A stretch of 64,000 nucleotides of DNA from Flavobacteriales bacterium (GCA_947470515.1 CANITF010000004.1:1-64000); one strand, 5' to 3'; positions 1-9,756 are shown, counted from the stretch's first letter. Numbers and translations: made by a program. The notes: generated by a model not told the origin, from the letters alone.

Positions 1-1824
1 AGTGTCACAGCAATTGTTAGTATTTCTGGTGGTGGAACAGTTACAAATAATGGCAATGGAACGATTAGTTATGTTCCAGCTGCTAACTTCAATGGTGTTG
101 ATACGATAATTTATACTGTTTGCGATCAAGGACTTCCTTTACCTGCAATTTGCGTAAATGATACACTTTTTGTTACAGTAAATGCTGTAAATGATTCTCC
201 AATTATTGACAATGAATTTCATGTCACAGATTTTGGGGTTTCAGTGACTGGAGATTTAACGAATTTAGGAGATGCTGATATAGATGGGAATTTGGTTGTA
301 ACAGTCAATCCAATTATTAATCCAACAAATGGAAGTATTACAATTAATTCCGATGGAACGTATACTTATATTCCAAATCTTGGTTTCGAAGGGAATGACA
401 CAATAGTTGTCCAAATTTGTGATGATGGTAGTCCACTTCCTGCGATATGTGTGAATGATACCATCTTTATTACCGTTTCAAATTGCTTGAGTAATCCTTT
501 AGAAGATTGCGACAACGATGGTTTAACGAATGACGAAGAAATCACAGCTGGGACCGATCCATTGAATCCTGATTCAGACGGTGATGGGGTAATTGACGGA
601 ACAGAAGTTGCTGACGGAACAAATCCAACTGAACCATGCGATTTGTTGATTGCAAGTCAAACGGTTGTGCCAAACGCAGCTTGGGGCTTGTTAGATTGTG
701 ATACTGATGGTTTAACAAACGACGAAGAAATCACAGCTGGAACTGATCCATTGAATCCTGATTCAGACGGTGATGGCGTTTTGGACGGAACAGAAGTTGC
801 TGACGGAACAAACCCAACTGAACCATGCGATTTGTTGATTGCAAGTCAAACGGTTACACCAAGTTCAGCTTGGGGCTTATTAGATTGTGACACTGATGGT
901 TTAACGAACGACGAAGAAATCACAGCTGGAACAGATCCATTGAATCCTGATTCAGACGGTGATGGTGTAATTGACGGAACAGAAGTTGCAGACGGAACAA
1001 ACCCAACTGAACCATGTGATTTGTTGATTGCAAGTCAAACGGTTGTGCCAAACGCAGCTTGGGGATTATTGGATTGCGATAACGATGGTTTAACAAATGA
1101 CGAAGAAATCACAGCTGGAACAGATCCATTGAATCCTGATTCAGACGGTGATGGCGTAATTGACGGAACAGAAGTTGCTGACGGAACAAACCCAACTGAA
1201 CCATGCGATTTGTTGATTGCAAGTCAAACAGTTACACCAAGTTCAGCTTGGGGCTTATTGGATTGTGACACTGATGGTTTAACCAATGACGAAGAAATCG
1301 CAGCTGGAACTGATCCATTGAATCCTGATTCAGATGGTGATGGAGTAATTGACGGAACGGAAGTTGCTGACGGAACAAACCCAACAGCACCATGTGATTT
1401 GTTGATTGCAAGTCAAACTGTTACACCAAGTGCAGCTTGGGGACTGTTAGATTGTGACAATGATGGAATTAACAATGGAACAGAAATAACGAATGGTTCT
1501 AATCCTCAAGATCCTTGTAGTCCAAACAGTTGCAATGATATTATTGATGTTCCGAATGCATTCACACCGGATGGTGATGGAATAAATGATGCATTGGTAA
1601 TTACTGGAATTGAACAATTCCCAGAGAATACATTGGTTATTTTCAATCGATGGGGGAATATTGTTTTTGAAGCAGAGAATTACAAAAATGATTGGACAGG
1701 AACAACTAATGCAGGAATTGTATTAGGTGGCGAAAACCTCCCAACAGGAACATATTATTACCTACTTGATCTTAAGCAAGAAGAGCAAGAAATAGTAAAA
1801 GGATTTATTTATATCCAACGTTAA
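1..1824 (+). CDS. Repeat-rich surface adhesin with T9SS type B sorting domain (5' end outside window)
   Basis: The frame is open from base 1, so the N-terminus and signal peptide lie outside; 607 codons are visible. The first ~160 residues look like two cadherin/Ig-like 'tandem-95' modules (a DGTYTYIPN strand and paired Cys). Residues 169-483 are five near-identical 63-residue repeats rich in thrombospondin-3-like calcium sites (DSDGDGV and related), followed by a degenerate sixth. The C-terminus (~520-607: PNAFTPDGDGIND, FNRWGN, LPTGTYYY, KGFIYIQR) is the CHU_C/gliding-motility C-terminal domain, a type B T9SS sorting signal. Known type B substrates such as SprB need a dedicated PorP/SprF protein, and one is encoded 17 bp downstream. 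I infer a large secreted surface protein, possibly an adhesin. Its ligand cannot be deduced. Confidence 0.9.
   Translation, partial: SVTAIVSISGGGTVTNNGNGTISYVPAANFNGVDTIIYTVCDQGLPLPAICVNDTLFVTVNAVNDSPIIDNEFHVTDFGVSVTGDLTNLGDADIDGNLVVTVNPIINPTNGSITINSDGTYTYIPNLGFEGNDTIVVQICDDGSPLPAICVNDTIFITVSNCLSNPLEDCDNDGLTNDEEITAGTDPLNPDSDGDGVIDGTEVADGTNPTEPCDLLIASQTVVPNAAWGLLDCDTDGLTNDEEITAGTDPLNPDSDGDGVLDGTEVADGTNPTEPCDLLIASQTVTPSSAWGLLDCDTDGLTNDEEITAGTDPLNPDSDGDGVIDGTEVADGTNPTEPCDLLIASQTVVPNAAWGLLDCDNDGLTNDEEITAGTDPLNPDSDGDGVIDGTEVADGTNPTEPCDLLIASQTVTPSSAWGLLDCDTDGLTNDEEIAAGTDPLNPDSDGDGVIDGTEVADGTNPTAPCDLLIASQTVTPSAAWGLLDCDNDGINNGTEITNGSNPQDPCSPNSCNDIIDVPNAFTPDGDGINDALVITGIEQFPENTLVIFNRWGNIVFEAENYKNDWTGTTNAGIVLGGENLPTGTYYYLLDLKQEEQEIVKGFIYIQR
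505..1449 (+). repeat. Five 189-bp in-frame tandem repeats
   Basis: Units start at 505, 694, 883, 1072 and 1261, each exactly 189 bp (63 codons). A degenerate partial sixth begins at 1450. Each unit begins with a DCD(N/T)DG calcium loop and ends in AWGLL. The variable segment before AWGLL alternates VVPNA, VTPSS, VVPNA, VTPSS, then VTPSA, so a two-unit (378-bp) block probably duplicated. The copies are similar enough at DNA level for recombination to change the copy number. Confidence 0.95.
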
Positions 1825-1841
1825 AATAATTGATAGGAATT

Positions 1842-2756
1842 ATGAATACACAAAAATTAATGTTGTTTTTGGGACTACTTTTAACAAGTAGTTCTATAAC
1901 ATTTGCTCAACAAGACCCTCATTTTACGCAGTATTTTGATAACGCATTATTTGTTAATCCAGCATACGCAGGAAGTACAAAAATGCTTTCAGCAACTGCA
2001 ATTCATAGAGAACAATGGGTTGGATTTGAAGGAAGACCATCATCAACAACTTTTAGTATCCATTCACCTCTTTCGTATGAGTCTGTAGGAGTTGGATTTA
2101 CAGCGGTAAGAGATGTCTTAGGGCCACTTAAGCAAACAATGTTTTACGGTGATTTCTCCTATAGTCTTCGTTTTAAAAAGAGCCGCAGTTTAGCTTTTGG
2201 ATTGAAAGCTGGGTTGAATCTAATAAATATGGAAACGGCAACATTAAATACAACTCAGGAGAGTGATCCTCATTTAATAACGAATACGTTGAATAAAGTA
2301 AATCCTAATTTTGGATTTGGCGTTTATTACCGTTCTCCAAAATTGTTTTTTGGACTGAGTACTCCGAAAATTATTGAGCAGAGTTATGATGGTTCAGCAA
2401 ATAATCGAGAGAAAAGACATTATTTTGCACTAGTTGGTGGAATTATTAAGATGAATACATCATGGAAATTGCGACCAACGGCTCAAGTAAAAATGACAGC
2501 TGGTGCACCTATAAGTATGGACCTATCTGTTGCTGCAATTCACAGAGATCAACTTTATCTTGGTGCTATGTACCGCTACGGTGCGGCTTACGGAATATTT
2601 GTTCAATATCAGATTTCGCAGCAGTTTCGGTTGGGTTTAGCATCGGATTTTGGAACACAAGCACTTCGCAATTATAATAATGGAACATTTGAAGTAATGC
2701 TGTCCTACGATTTTTCTTTTAACAAGGAAGGTGTTCGCTCGCCGCGTTATTTCTAA
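1842..2756 (+). CDS. PorP/SprF family T9SS outer-membrane protein
   Basis: 304 residues. A signal peptide (MNTQKLMLFLGLLL...TFAQ) is followed by QQDPHFTQYFDN and NPAYAGS, the hallmark opening of the PorP/SprF family, and then alternating beta strands typical of a ~14-strand outer-membrane barrel. Members help secrete or anchor type B sorting-domain proteins and are often encoded beside them, as here. I chose ATG 1842 because it starts the signal peptide directly; an in-frame TTG at 1830 would add four residues. The gene sits 17 bp after the adhesin and 11 bp before the OmpA-family gene, so the three are probably cotranscribed. Confidence 0.9.
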   Translation: MNTQKLMLFLGLLLTSSSITFAQQDPHFTQYFDNALFVNPAYAGSTKMLSATAIHREQWVGFEGRPSSTTFSIHSPLSYESVGVGFTAVRDVLGPLKQTMFYGDFSYSLRFKKSRSLAFGLKAGLNLINMETATLNTTQESDPHLITNTLNKVNPNFGFGVYYRSPKLFFGLSTPKIIEQSYDGSANNREKRHYFALVGGIIKMNTSWKLRPTAQVKMTAGAPISMDLSVAAIHRDQLYLGAMYRYGAAYGIFVQYQISQQFRLGLASDFGTQALRNYNNGTFEVMLSYDFSFNKEGVRSPRYF

Positions 2757-2767
2757 AGTAATTCAAA

Positions 2768-5008
2768 ATGAATAAAATGCTAAAAATTAACACCTTAATT
2801 GGTTTTCTTTTCCTTACTAGTTTGCTTTTTGGACAAACGGCTAAATTAAAAAAGGCGGATGCCAATTACGCAAATCTATCCTATGTATTTGCTGCTTCAA
2901 GCTATGAAAAATTAGTTGGAACTGAAGTTGATAGTCCTGCAATGAAAGCAAAACTTGCCCATTCGCATTATCAAATTGGGAATATGAAACGAGCAGAAGA
3001 ATTTTATACGTTAGCTTTTTCATCATCGCAAGATCTTTCGTTGGAACATTATTTTTATTTCGCTCAAACGTTAAAGCAAAATGGTAAATACGCTGAAAGT
3101 GATAAATGGATGACGCAATTTCATGCAAAAGAAATCAAAGATCAACGCGGAGTTTTATTTGCGAAAGACCAATCTTATTTATCAAAAATACTTGGGGAAC
3201 AAGCACATTTTACCATCGGAAATATTTCCTTTAATTCAGCAAAGTGTGATTTTGGAGGATATGACTTTCAGAAAGGTGAAACACTTTATTTTATTTCATC
3301 TAGAAGAAAAGGATTAATTCGAAGAACGTGGACATGGAATGCGGATAACTTTTTAGATATCTATACACGTAAAATTTCATCAGAAAAAGAAGTGGTTAAA
3401 CCATTCTCAAAAAAAGTAAATTCAAACTTCCATGAAGGTCCTATTTGTTTTTCTGCAGATGAAAGCCGTGTCTATTTTACGCGGAATAATATTGCCAAAG
3501 GGAAACTTCGAAAAGATCAAAAAGGGATTCAGAATTTGAAACTCTACTTTGCCGAAGTGGATGAAAAGGGAAATTGGAGCAATTCATTTGAATTAAAGCT
3601 CAACTCAAAAGAATATTCTGTTGGCCATCCTACAATTTCAAAAAACAGTAAAACACTTTATTTTGTTTCTGATATGCCAGGTGGATTTGGTGGAGCAGAT
3701 ATTTATAAAGCAGAAATTCTAGCTGATGGAAACCTTGGTCAACCAATCAATTTAGGAAATAAAATAAATACGGAAGGTCAGGAAATGTTCCCTTGGCTTT
3801 CTAAAGAAGGACAATTGTTTTTTGCGTCGGATGGATTAATTGGACTTGGAGGATTAGATATTTTTGTGGCCGATCTTTCTAAAGATGGATTAGTCAATGC
3901 AATTCAACATGCAGGAATCGGAATAAATAGTGAAAGAGATGATTTTGCTTTTATTTTAAGTGGAGATCATAAAACGGGTTATTTTTCTTCTAACAGAGAT
4001 GGCGGTCAAGGTGACGATGATATTTATTCTTTTGAGATGATTAAACCGTTCCTTTTTAGTTTGACATTGAAAGGAATTGTCACAGCAGCAAATACAAATG
4101 CTATTTTACCTAATTCAACAGTTACATTGCTTAATTCGAAAGGAGATATTGTTGCAAGAGTAATTGCTGACAAAAATGGGATGTATAGCTTTACTATTGA
4201 ACCAGAAGAAAACTACACCTTAGTATTCAATGATTCAAAATTCGAAGAAAAATCATATTCCGTAACTGCTAAAAATGCAACTTCAGGAGTTTTAGTACAA
4301 GATGCTCAACTGGATTTAAAACCTGATTATGGACTTCTCTGTTTAATCACAGATTCTAAATCTAAAAGTCCTTTGGAAAATGTACAAGTTACGATTAAGG
4401 ATAAAATAACGGGGAAAGTTCTTATTGATCAGTTAACAGCTGCATCAGGGGATATTCAAAAAGTTCTTGAAAATGCTAAAAATGGTGATGTAATTAATTA
4501 TGAAATTACACTTGAAAAAGACGGATATTTGTTAAAGACGCTCCTTTTTAATCATACAATTACGCAAGCAGGCATGATTAATATTCATGAAAATTTAGAT
4601 CTTTCTATGTCTAAATTGGACGTAGGAATGGACCTCGCAACTTTAATAGATATCAAGCCAATTTATTTTGACCTTGGCAAGTATGTTATTCGGAAAGATG
4701 CTTCCTTAGAGTTGGATAAAATTGTAAAAGTCATGAATGATTATCCAGCAATGAAAATTGAATTAGGTTCTCATACAGATTGTCGTTCTAGCATTGCTTT
4801 TAACGATAAATTGTCCGCTAATCGTGCAAAAGCATCTGCCGATTATATTAAATCACGTATACAAAATCCAGAAAGAATCTATGGAAAAGGGTATGGTGAG
4901 TCAAAATTGAAGATTGATTGTCCTTGTGAAGGAACCGTAAAATCTTCTTGTTCAGAAGAAGAGCACCAACAAAATAGACGTACAGAATTTGTTATTCTGA
5001 AAATGTAA
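2768..5008 (+). CDS. OmpA-family protein with TPR and PD40 propeller (PorE-like)
   Basis: 746 residues with a signal peptide ending near LLFGQ. Domains in order: TPR-like helices (~20-130), a PD40/WD40-like propeller (~155-430, with strands such as LYFVSDMPGGFGGADIY and GYFSSNRDGG), two carboxypeptidase-regulatory-like modules (~435-610), and a C-terminal OmpA peptidoglycan-binding domain (~630-746: IYFDLGKYVIRKDA, GSHTDCR, NDKLSANRAKA). This architecture matches PorE-type T9SS proteins and the OmpA partners that follow PorP/SprF genes. The likely role is a periplasmic link between the PorP/SprF barrel or its substrate and the cell wall; that role is inferred. A second in-frame ATG lies at 2777. 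Confidence 0.88.
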   Translation: MNKMLKINTLIGFLFLTSLLFGQTAKLKKADANYANLSYVFAASSYEKLVGTEVDSPAMKAKLAHSHYQIGNMKRAEEFYTLAFSSSQDLSLEHYFYFAQTLKQNGKYAESDKWMTQFHAKEIKDQRGVLFAKDQSYLSKILGEQAHFTIGNISFNSAKCDFGGYDFQKGETLYFISSRRKGLIRRTWTWNADNFLDIYTRKISSEKEVVKPFSKKVNSNFHEGPICFSADESRVYFTRNNIAKGKLRKDQKGIQNLKLYFAEVDEKGNWSNSFELKLNSKEYSVGHPTISKNSKTLYFVSDMPGGFGGADIYKAEILADGNLGQPINLGNKINTEGQEMFPWLSKEGQLFFASDGLIGLGGLDIFVADLSKDGLVNAIQHAGIGINSERDDFAFILSGDHKTGYFSSNRDGGQGDDDIYSFEMIKPFLFSLTLKGIVTAANTNAILPNSTVTLLNSKGDIVARVIADKNGMYSFTIEPEENYTLVFNDSKFEEKSYSVTAKNATSGVLVQDAQLDLKPDYGLLCLITDSKSKSPLENVQVTIKDKITGKVLIDQLTAASGDIQKVLENAKNGDVINYEITLEKDGYLLKTLLFNHTITQAGMINIHENLDLSMSKLDVGMDLATLIDIKPIYFDLGKYVIRKDASLELDKIVKVMNDYPAMKIELGSHTDCRSSIAFNDKLSANRAKASADYIKSRIQNPERIYGKGYGESKLKIDCPCEGTVKSSCSEEEHQQNRRTEFVILKM

Positions 5009-5030
5009 TACATAAAACAAAATTGAGATT

Positions 5031-5068
5031 GAGCCATATCGATGTAAATTGATATGGCTCTTTTGTTT
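5031..5068 (+). terminator. Rho-independent terminator after the T9SS cassette
   Basis: A perfect 10-bp stem GAGCCATATC/GATATGGCTC (5031-5040 and 5051-5060) with a 10-nt loop is followed by TTTTGTTT. It ends the adhesin-porP-ompA unit before asnS. Confidence 0.85.
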
Positions 5069-5109
5069 ATCAGTCTTTCTTACTACTTTTACTTCCTATT
5101 TTAGATTAC

Positions 5110-6549
5110 ATGAAAAGAGTAAAAATTGTTGACGTTTTAAATCAACCACAAGTTGGACAAGAAATCCTTATTAAAGGATGGGTAAGGGCTTTTAGAAGTA
5201 ACCGTTTCATTCAAATAAATGACGGGTCAACTATAAACACCTTGCAGGCTGTTGTTGATTTTGAGAAGTTCGATGAAGCAATTTTAAAAAAAATCACTAC
5301 TGCAGCAGCGGTTGGCTTAAAAGGAATTCTGATTGAATCTCAAGGTTCAGGTCAAGCAGTTGAATTACAAGTAACAGAAATTGAAATCATTGGTGAAGCA
5401 AATCCGGATGATGTCCAACGAACTGTGATGCAGCCAAAGAAACATAGCTTAGAATTTTTACGCGAACAAGCGCACTTGCGTTTTAGAACGAATGTTTTTG
5501 GAGCTGTTTTTAGAATTCGACATGCAGTGGCTTATTCAATTCATAAATACTTTAACGATAAAGGTTTTTTCTATTTACATACGCCAATTATCACCGGTTC
5601 AGATGCTGAAGGTGCGGGTGAAATGTTTAGAGTAACGAATTTAGATCCGAAAAATCCACCATTGAATGAAGATGGAACGGTAAATTACAAAGAAGATTTC
5701 TTTGGAAAGGCGGTTAACTTAACTGTTTCTGGACAATTAGAAGCAGAATTGGCAGCACTGGCTTTGGGTCAAGTTTATACATTTGGTCCAACATTCCGTG
5801 CTGAAAATTCAAACACTTCACGTCATTTGGCAGAATTTTGGATGATAGAACCGGAAGTCGCGTTCAATGATTTATTGGATAATATGAATTTGACAGAAGA
5901 TTTCTTGAAATATATTTGTCAATATGTGATGGACAATTGTGCGGATGATTTGAGCTTTTTGAATGACCGCGAAGTTCAAGAACAAGCACAAAAGCCGCAA
6001 AACGAACGCAATGAATTAACATTAATCGAACGGTTGAAATTTGTTGTAAACAATGAATTCAAACGATTAACCTATACAGAAGCGATTGATGTACTTCAAA
6101 ATTCAAACCATTATAAAAAGAAGAAATTTCAATATGAAGTTTCTTGGGGAATTGATTTGCAAAGTGAACACGAGCGTTATTTAGTAGAAAAAGAATTCAA
6201 ATGCCCAGTGATTTTAACCAATTATCCAGCTGAAATCAAAGCGTTCTACATGCGTCAAAATGATGATGGAAAAACCGTTGCAGCCATGGATGTTTTGTTT
6301 CCAGGAATTGGTGAAATTGTAGGTGGTTCGCAGCGTGAAGAAAGAATGGACATTCTAAAAAAGAAATGCGCAGACTTTAATATTGATGAGGAGGAGTTAT
6401 GGTGGTACATGGACACGCGAAAATTTGGCTCTGTTCCTCACGCGGGCTTTGGTTTAGGTTTTGAAAGAATGATCATGTTCGTTACAGGAATGACAAATAT
6501 TCGAGATGTAATTCCATTCCCAAGAACACCTCAAAATGCTGAATTTTAA
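5110..6549 (+). CDS. asnS: Asparagine--tRNA ligase
   Basis: 479 residues, the normal length for bacterial AsnRS, a cytoplasmic class IIb synthetase that charges tRNA-Asn. The N-terminal OB fold (~1-110: [20 protein letters not shown]) is followed by the class II core. Motif 2 ([21 protein letters not shown], split here as [11 protein letters not shown] / [10 protein letters not shown]) falls near residues 229-249. Motif 3 ([12 protein letters not shown] with [10 protein letters not shown]) is near 445-470. The Asn rather than Asp type fits the AENSNTSRH signature. A direct asnS gene means Asn-tRNA need not be made by the GatCAB transamidation route. Its own promoter probably lies between the terminator at 5031 and ATG 5110. 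Confidence 0.97.
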   Translation: MKRVKIVDVLNQPQVGQEILIKGWVRAFRSNRFIQINDGSTINTLQAVVDFEKFDEAILKKITTAAAVGLKGILIESQGSGQAVELQVTEIEIIGEANPDDVQRTVMQPKKHSLEFLREQAHLRFRTNVFGAVFRIRHAVAYSIHKYFNDKGFFYLHTPIITGSDAEGAGEMFRVTNLDPKNPPLNEDGTVNYKEDFFGKAVNLTVSGQLEAELAALALGQVYTFGPTFRAENSNTSRHLAEFWMIEPEVAFNDLLDNMNLTEDFLKYICQYVMDNCADDLSFLNDREVQEQAQKPQNERNELTLIERLKFVVNNEFKRLTYTEAIDVLQNSNHYKKKKFQYEVSWGIDLQSEHERYLVEKEFKCPVILTNYPAEIKAFYMRQNDDGKTVAAMDVLFPGIGEIVGGSQREERMDILKKKCADFNIDEEELWWYMDTRKFGSVPHAGFGLGFERMIMFVTGMTNIRDVIPFPRTPQNAEF

Positions 6550-6592
6550 AAGATTTTTGTATATTTAGTCAAGATTGATAGCTTAAACACCG

Positions 6593-8044
6593 ATGGCCTT
6601 AAAACAATATCTCGCTCAGAAACTCGAACAACGACTTTCACCACAGCAAATTCAGTTGATGAAATTGCTGCAGGTTCCGACCATGGAATTGGACCAACGG
6701 ATCAAACAAGAAATCGAGGAAAATCCAGCATTGGAAGAAGGAGCAGAAGAGAAGGATGAAGATGAATTCGACAATGAGGATGATTACGATAAGGACGACG
6801 ACAACGATGATGCCGATTTCGATATTTCAGCATATATAGACGAAGACGGTTCCGATTATAAGACAAAGGCAAACAATACAAGCAAGGATGATGAAGAACG
6901 CGTTATTCCTTTATCTGGTGAACAATCATTTCAAGAGAAAATGACAGAGCAATTGCATTTGCTTGACATGGATGATGTTCAATTCATGATTGCTGATACC
7001 ATTATTGGAAATATTGATGAATCAGGATATTTGAACCGTGAAATTGAAGCAATAGTTGATGATTTAGCTTTTTCTGCAAATATTACAACCACTGAAAAAG
7101 AGGTTGAAGAAGTATTGATAATTATCCAAGATTTGGATCCTGCTGGAGTGGGGGCAAGAGATTTGAAAGAATGTTTATTGATACAAATAAACCGCAAACA
7201 GGATGGTGATATTACAAAATATACTGCCAAAATAATCTTAGAACAATTCTTTGATGAATTTACAAAGAAACATTACGATAAAATCTCCAAAAAGTTAGAA
7301 ATTGAAGATCAAGATTTGAAGGAGGCAGTGGCTGAAATTCTAAAATTGAATCCTAAACCAGGAGGCTCAATGAAGGAATCTTCTAAAAATCACCAACAAA
7401 TAATTCCTGATTTTATGATCACAGAATTTGAAGGGCGATTAGAATTGACATTAAACGGAAGAAATGCACCTGAATTAAAAGTGAGCAGAGATTACGAGCA
7501 AATGCTCAGAACGTATGCTGAAGGTGCAAAAACTTCCAGATCTGATAAAGATGCATTGCAATTTGTGAAACAAAAATTGGATGGCGCAAAATGGTTCATT
7601 GATGCAATTAAACAACGTCAAAACACGCTGTTATTGACAATGAATGCCATAATGGAGTATCAAAAAGAATATTTCTTGACTGGCGATGAAACGAATTTTA
7701 AACCGATGATTTTGAAGGATATTGCTGAAATCGTAAGTTTGGATATTTCTACAATTTCTCGCGTTGCAAACAGTAAATACGTTCAAACAGGTTACGGAAT
7801 TTTCTCGTTGAAATACTTTTTTTCTGAATCACTTTCAACGGACTCTGGCGAAGAAGTTTCTACACGCGAAGTCAAGAAAATATTATCTGAAGCAATTGAA
7901 GGGGAGAAAAAGAAACGTCCACTTACGGATGAAAAATTGGCTGATTTATTAAGAGAAAAAGGGTATAATATTGCTCGCCGAACGGTTGCGAAATACCGAG
8001 AACAATTGAATATTCCTGTAGCCCGTTTAAGAAAAGAGTTATGA
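6593..8044 (+). CDS. rpoN: RNA polymerase sigma-54 factor
   Basis: 483 residues. The N-terminal activator-interacting region I is Gln/Leu-rich (LAQKLEQRLSPQQIQLMKLLQVP, ~5-27, in two parts: LAQKLEQRLSPQ and QIQLMKLLQVP). A very acidic region II follows (~45-85, runs of D/E). The core-binding domain comes next, then the C-terminal RpoN box ARRTVAKYRE (461-470), which reads the -24 element. Sigma-54 needs AAA+ enhancer-binding activators; none is encoded in this window. The stop overlaps the next start (ATGA, 8041-8044), so the downstream membrane protein is translationally coupled. Confidence 0.97.
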   Translation: MALKQYLAQKLEQRLSPQQIQLMKLLQVPTMELDQRIKQEIEENPALEEGAEEKDEDEFDNEDDYDKDDDNDDADFDISAYIDEDGSDYKTKANNTSKDDEERVIPLSGEQSFQEKMTEQLHLLDMDDVQFMIADTIIGNIDESGYLNREIEAIVDDLAFSANITTTEKEVEEVLIIIQDLDPAGVGARDLKECLLIQINRKQDGDITKYTAKIILEQFFDEFTKKHYDKISKKLEIEDQDLKEAVAEILKLNPKPGGSMKESSKNHQQIIPDFMITEFEGRLELTLNGRNAPELKVSRDYEQMLRTYAEGAKTSRSDKDALQFVKQKLDGAKWFIDAIKQRQNTLLLTMNAIMEYQKEYFLTGDETNFKPMILKDIAEIVSLDISTISRVANSKYVQTGYGIFSLKYFFSESLSTDSGEEVSTREVKKILSEAIEGEKKKRPLTDEKLADLLREKGYNIARRTVAKYREQLNIPVARLRKEL

Positions 8045-8694
8045 AAATTTTAGCAGAAATTCTTTCATGGGTATTCCTTCCTTTATTAACGCCTGTTTAT
8101 GGTTTGTTAATCGCAATGTACGTGGTTTCACAACCATTTCCTGTTGATGCCCATGAGTCACTTTATTTATTACCAGATTCTGCTAAGTTGGCAATTTTTT
8201 ATATGTTTTTAATTTTTAGTGTTCTTGCTCCTGGTATTTCTTTCGTGATTCTGCGAAAGCAAAATATCATTACAACAATCGATATGGAGAACCAAAAGGA
8301 GCGAAATATTCCGATGTTCATTACGCTCACTTATTGTTTGATTTTATATTCAGTTTTTCTATACATTTCTAAAGAAAACGTTCTACCAAAATACGTTTAT
8401 GCTTTACCGTTTTCAGGAATTTGTGTGACTGTAATTTATACGATTATTAATCGTTGGATTAAAATAAGCCTTCATGGTGGTGGAGTTGGAATAATGAGTG
8501 GCTTTCTATTTGCCTATGCTGTTGAACAAGCAGAATTTCAATTTTGGATTTTAATATTTGCAATTATAGCTTCCGGATTAACGATTTCAGCACGATTATT
8601 TCTTAAGAAGCACACGCAATTAGAAGTTTACACTGGCTGGTCATTGGCCGTAATATTGACATTTTTAGTAAATTATTTATATCCAATCGGATAA
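8041..8694 (+). CDS. PAP2-like integral membrane protein
   Basis: 217 residues, almost entirely hydrophobic, with about six predicted membrane helices and no cleavable signal. The C-terminal half has KISLHGGGVG followed ~35 residues later by ARLFLKKHTQLEVYTGW. These resemble the PSGH-type and SRxxxxxHxxxDVxxG active-site motifs of membrane phosphatidic-acid phosphatase (PAP2) relatives, but are diverged, so catalysis is uncertain. The gene is coupled to rpoN by a 4-bp overlap and is 15 bp before the M48 protease. If active it would act on a lipid phosphate or pyrophosphate in the inner membrane. This is inference from weak motifs. Confidence 0.6.
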   Translation: MKILAEILSWVFLPLLTPVYGLLIAMYVVSQPFPVDAHESLYLLPDSAKLAIFYMFLIFSVLAPGISFVILRKQNIITTIDMENQKERNIPMFITLTYCLILYSVFLYISKENVLPKYVYALPFSGICVTVIYTIINRWIKISLHGGGVGIMSGFLFAYAVEQAEFQFWILIFAIIASGLTISARLFLKKHTQLEVYTGWSLAVILTFLVNYLYPIG

Positions 8695-8709
8695 TTCAAA
8701 TTCAAAACA

Positions 8710-9513
8710 ATGAAATCTCCAATTTTAAAAAGCACATTTATTTTTACAATTTTATTGATCCTAGTTTCTTGTGGTGGAACAAGTAAAGGAAAAGGAATCA
8801 ATTTATTTACTATTGATCAAGACAAAGCTCTAGGCGCGCAAGTAGCGCATGAAATAGACAGTAATACTGCTGAGTATCCCTTATTAGATTCAGTACAATA
8901 CAAGCAAGTTTATCAATATTTGTATAAAGTACGAGATAACATTTTGAACTCAGGTAAAGTCGATTTAAAAGATGAATTCGCTTGGAGGTTAAGAGTTATA
9001 CATGACGATAGTACCTTAAATGCATTTTGTACTCCTGGAGGATACATTTATATTTATACGGGAATTTTAAAATTTTTGGATTCTGAAGACCAATTGGCTG
9101 GGGTGTTAGGACATGAAATTGCCCATGCTGATATGCGACATTCAACAAGACAGATGACAACTATGTTCGGATTTCAAATATTATTGGATGTGTTAGCAGG
9201 AGATATGGCAGCAATTAAACAAATTACAGGAGCGCTAGTTGGATTGAAATTTTCACGTAAACATGAAGAAGAAGCTGATGAAAAATCTGTTGTTTATTTA
9301 TGCCCAACTCAGTATAATGCAGATGGTGGAGCAGGTTTCTTTGAGAAAATTCAAGCATTGGGTGGTGCAAGTCAACCAGAATTTTTAAGCACGCATCCAG
9401 ATCCAGGAAATAGAATTGAGCATTTCCAGAATTCTAAAGTTGTATTGGGCTGTAAAGGCGACAAAAAATTTGAGGTAGAATACGCTGCTATGGTTGTAAA
9501 ATTGCCGAAGTAA
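8710..9513 (+). CDS. M48 family zinc metalloprotease, lipoprotein
   Basis: 267 residues. The N-terminus ends in a lipobox (LILVSC at ~residue 21), predicting a lipid-anchored periplasmic protein. The zinc motif HEIAH (135-139, in GHEIAHADMRHS) is intact, and the third ligand Glu lies in RKHEEEADEKS (~185-190). A C-terminal STHPDPGNRIEHF segment is typical of the LoiP/BepA-type M48 family, which degrades misfolded outer-membrane proteins. No transmembrane HtpX region is present. It lies 15 bp after the PAP2-like gene, so rpoN, pap2 and m48 form a probable operon. Confidence 0.9.
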   Translation: MKSPILKSTFIFTILLILVSCGGTSKGKGINLFTIDQDKALGAQVAHEIDSNTAEYPLLDSVQYKQVYQYLYKVRDNILNSGKVDLKDEFAWRLRVIHDDSTLNAFCTPGGYIYIYTGILKFLDSEDQLAGVLGHEIAHADMRHSTRQMTTMFGFQILLDVLAGDMAAIKQITGALVGLKFSRKHEEEADEKSVVYLCPTQYNADGGAGFFEKIQALGGASQPEFLSTHPDPGNRIEHFQNSKVVLGCKGDKKFEVEYAAMVVKLPK

Positions 9514-9545
9514 TAATTTCCCAATATTCATCGTGGAAAATCAAA

Positions 9546-9656
9546 ATGAAAGAAAAAAGAGCTTCTCTTGCAGATATTGCAGCTAGCGTTGGTGTATCGA
9601 AAGGACATTGTACCAATCGAATCTTCTTAATTACAAATTCGTTAAAAACTTCTTAA
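9546..9656 (+). pseudogene. LacI-type HTH remnant (N-terminal 19 codons only)
   Basis: An ATG at 9546 opens a 36-codon frame. Its first 19 residues, MKEKRASLADIAASVGVSK, match the start of a LacI-family DNA-binding domain (consensus ...DIAxxxGVSxxTVSxxLN). After the VSK the similarity stops abruptly: the TVSRVLN recognition helix is missing, and the frame ends at TAA 9654. I read it as the stranded 5' end of a LacI-family regulator gene whose remainder was deleted. It cannot fold as a full HTH. Confidence 0.6.
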
Positions 9657-9756
9657 TCACTATTCAACAAGTTTTCTTATTTTGCAGTGGAAATTAGCTT
9701 TAATTTTTATGTGCGTTTTTGACATTTTGTTCAGAACTTAAAATAATGAGTATTCA

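Noticed and set aside
505-1449. Possible CRISPR array from regularly spaced repeats
   Set aside because: Units are 189 bp with no unique spacers, are in frame with a coding region, and encode calcium-binding motifs.
9546-9656. Functional small LacI-type regulator
   Set aside because: The recognition helix and all downstream domains are missing.
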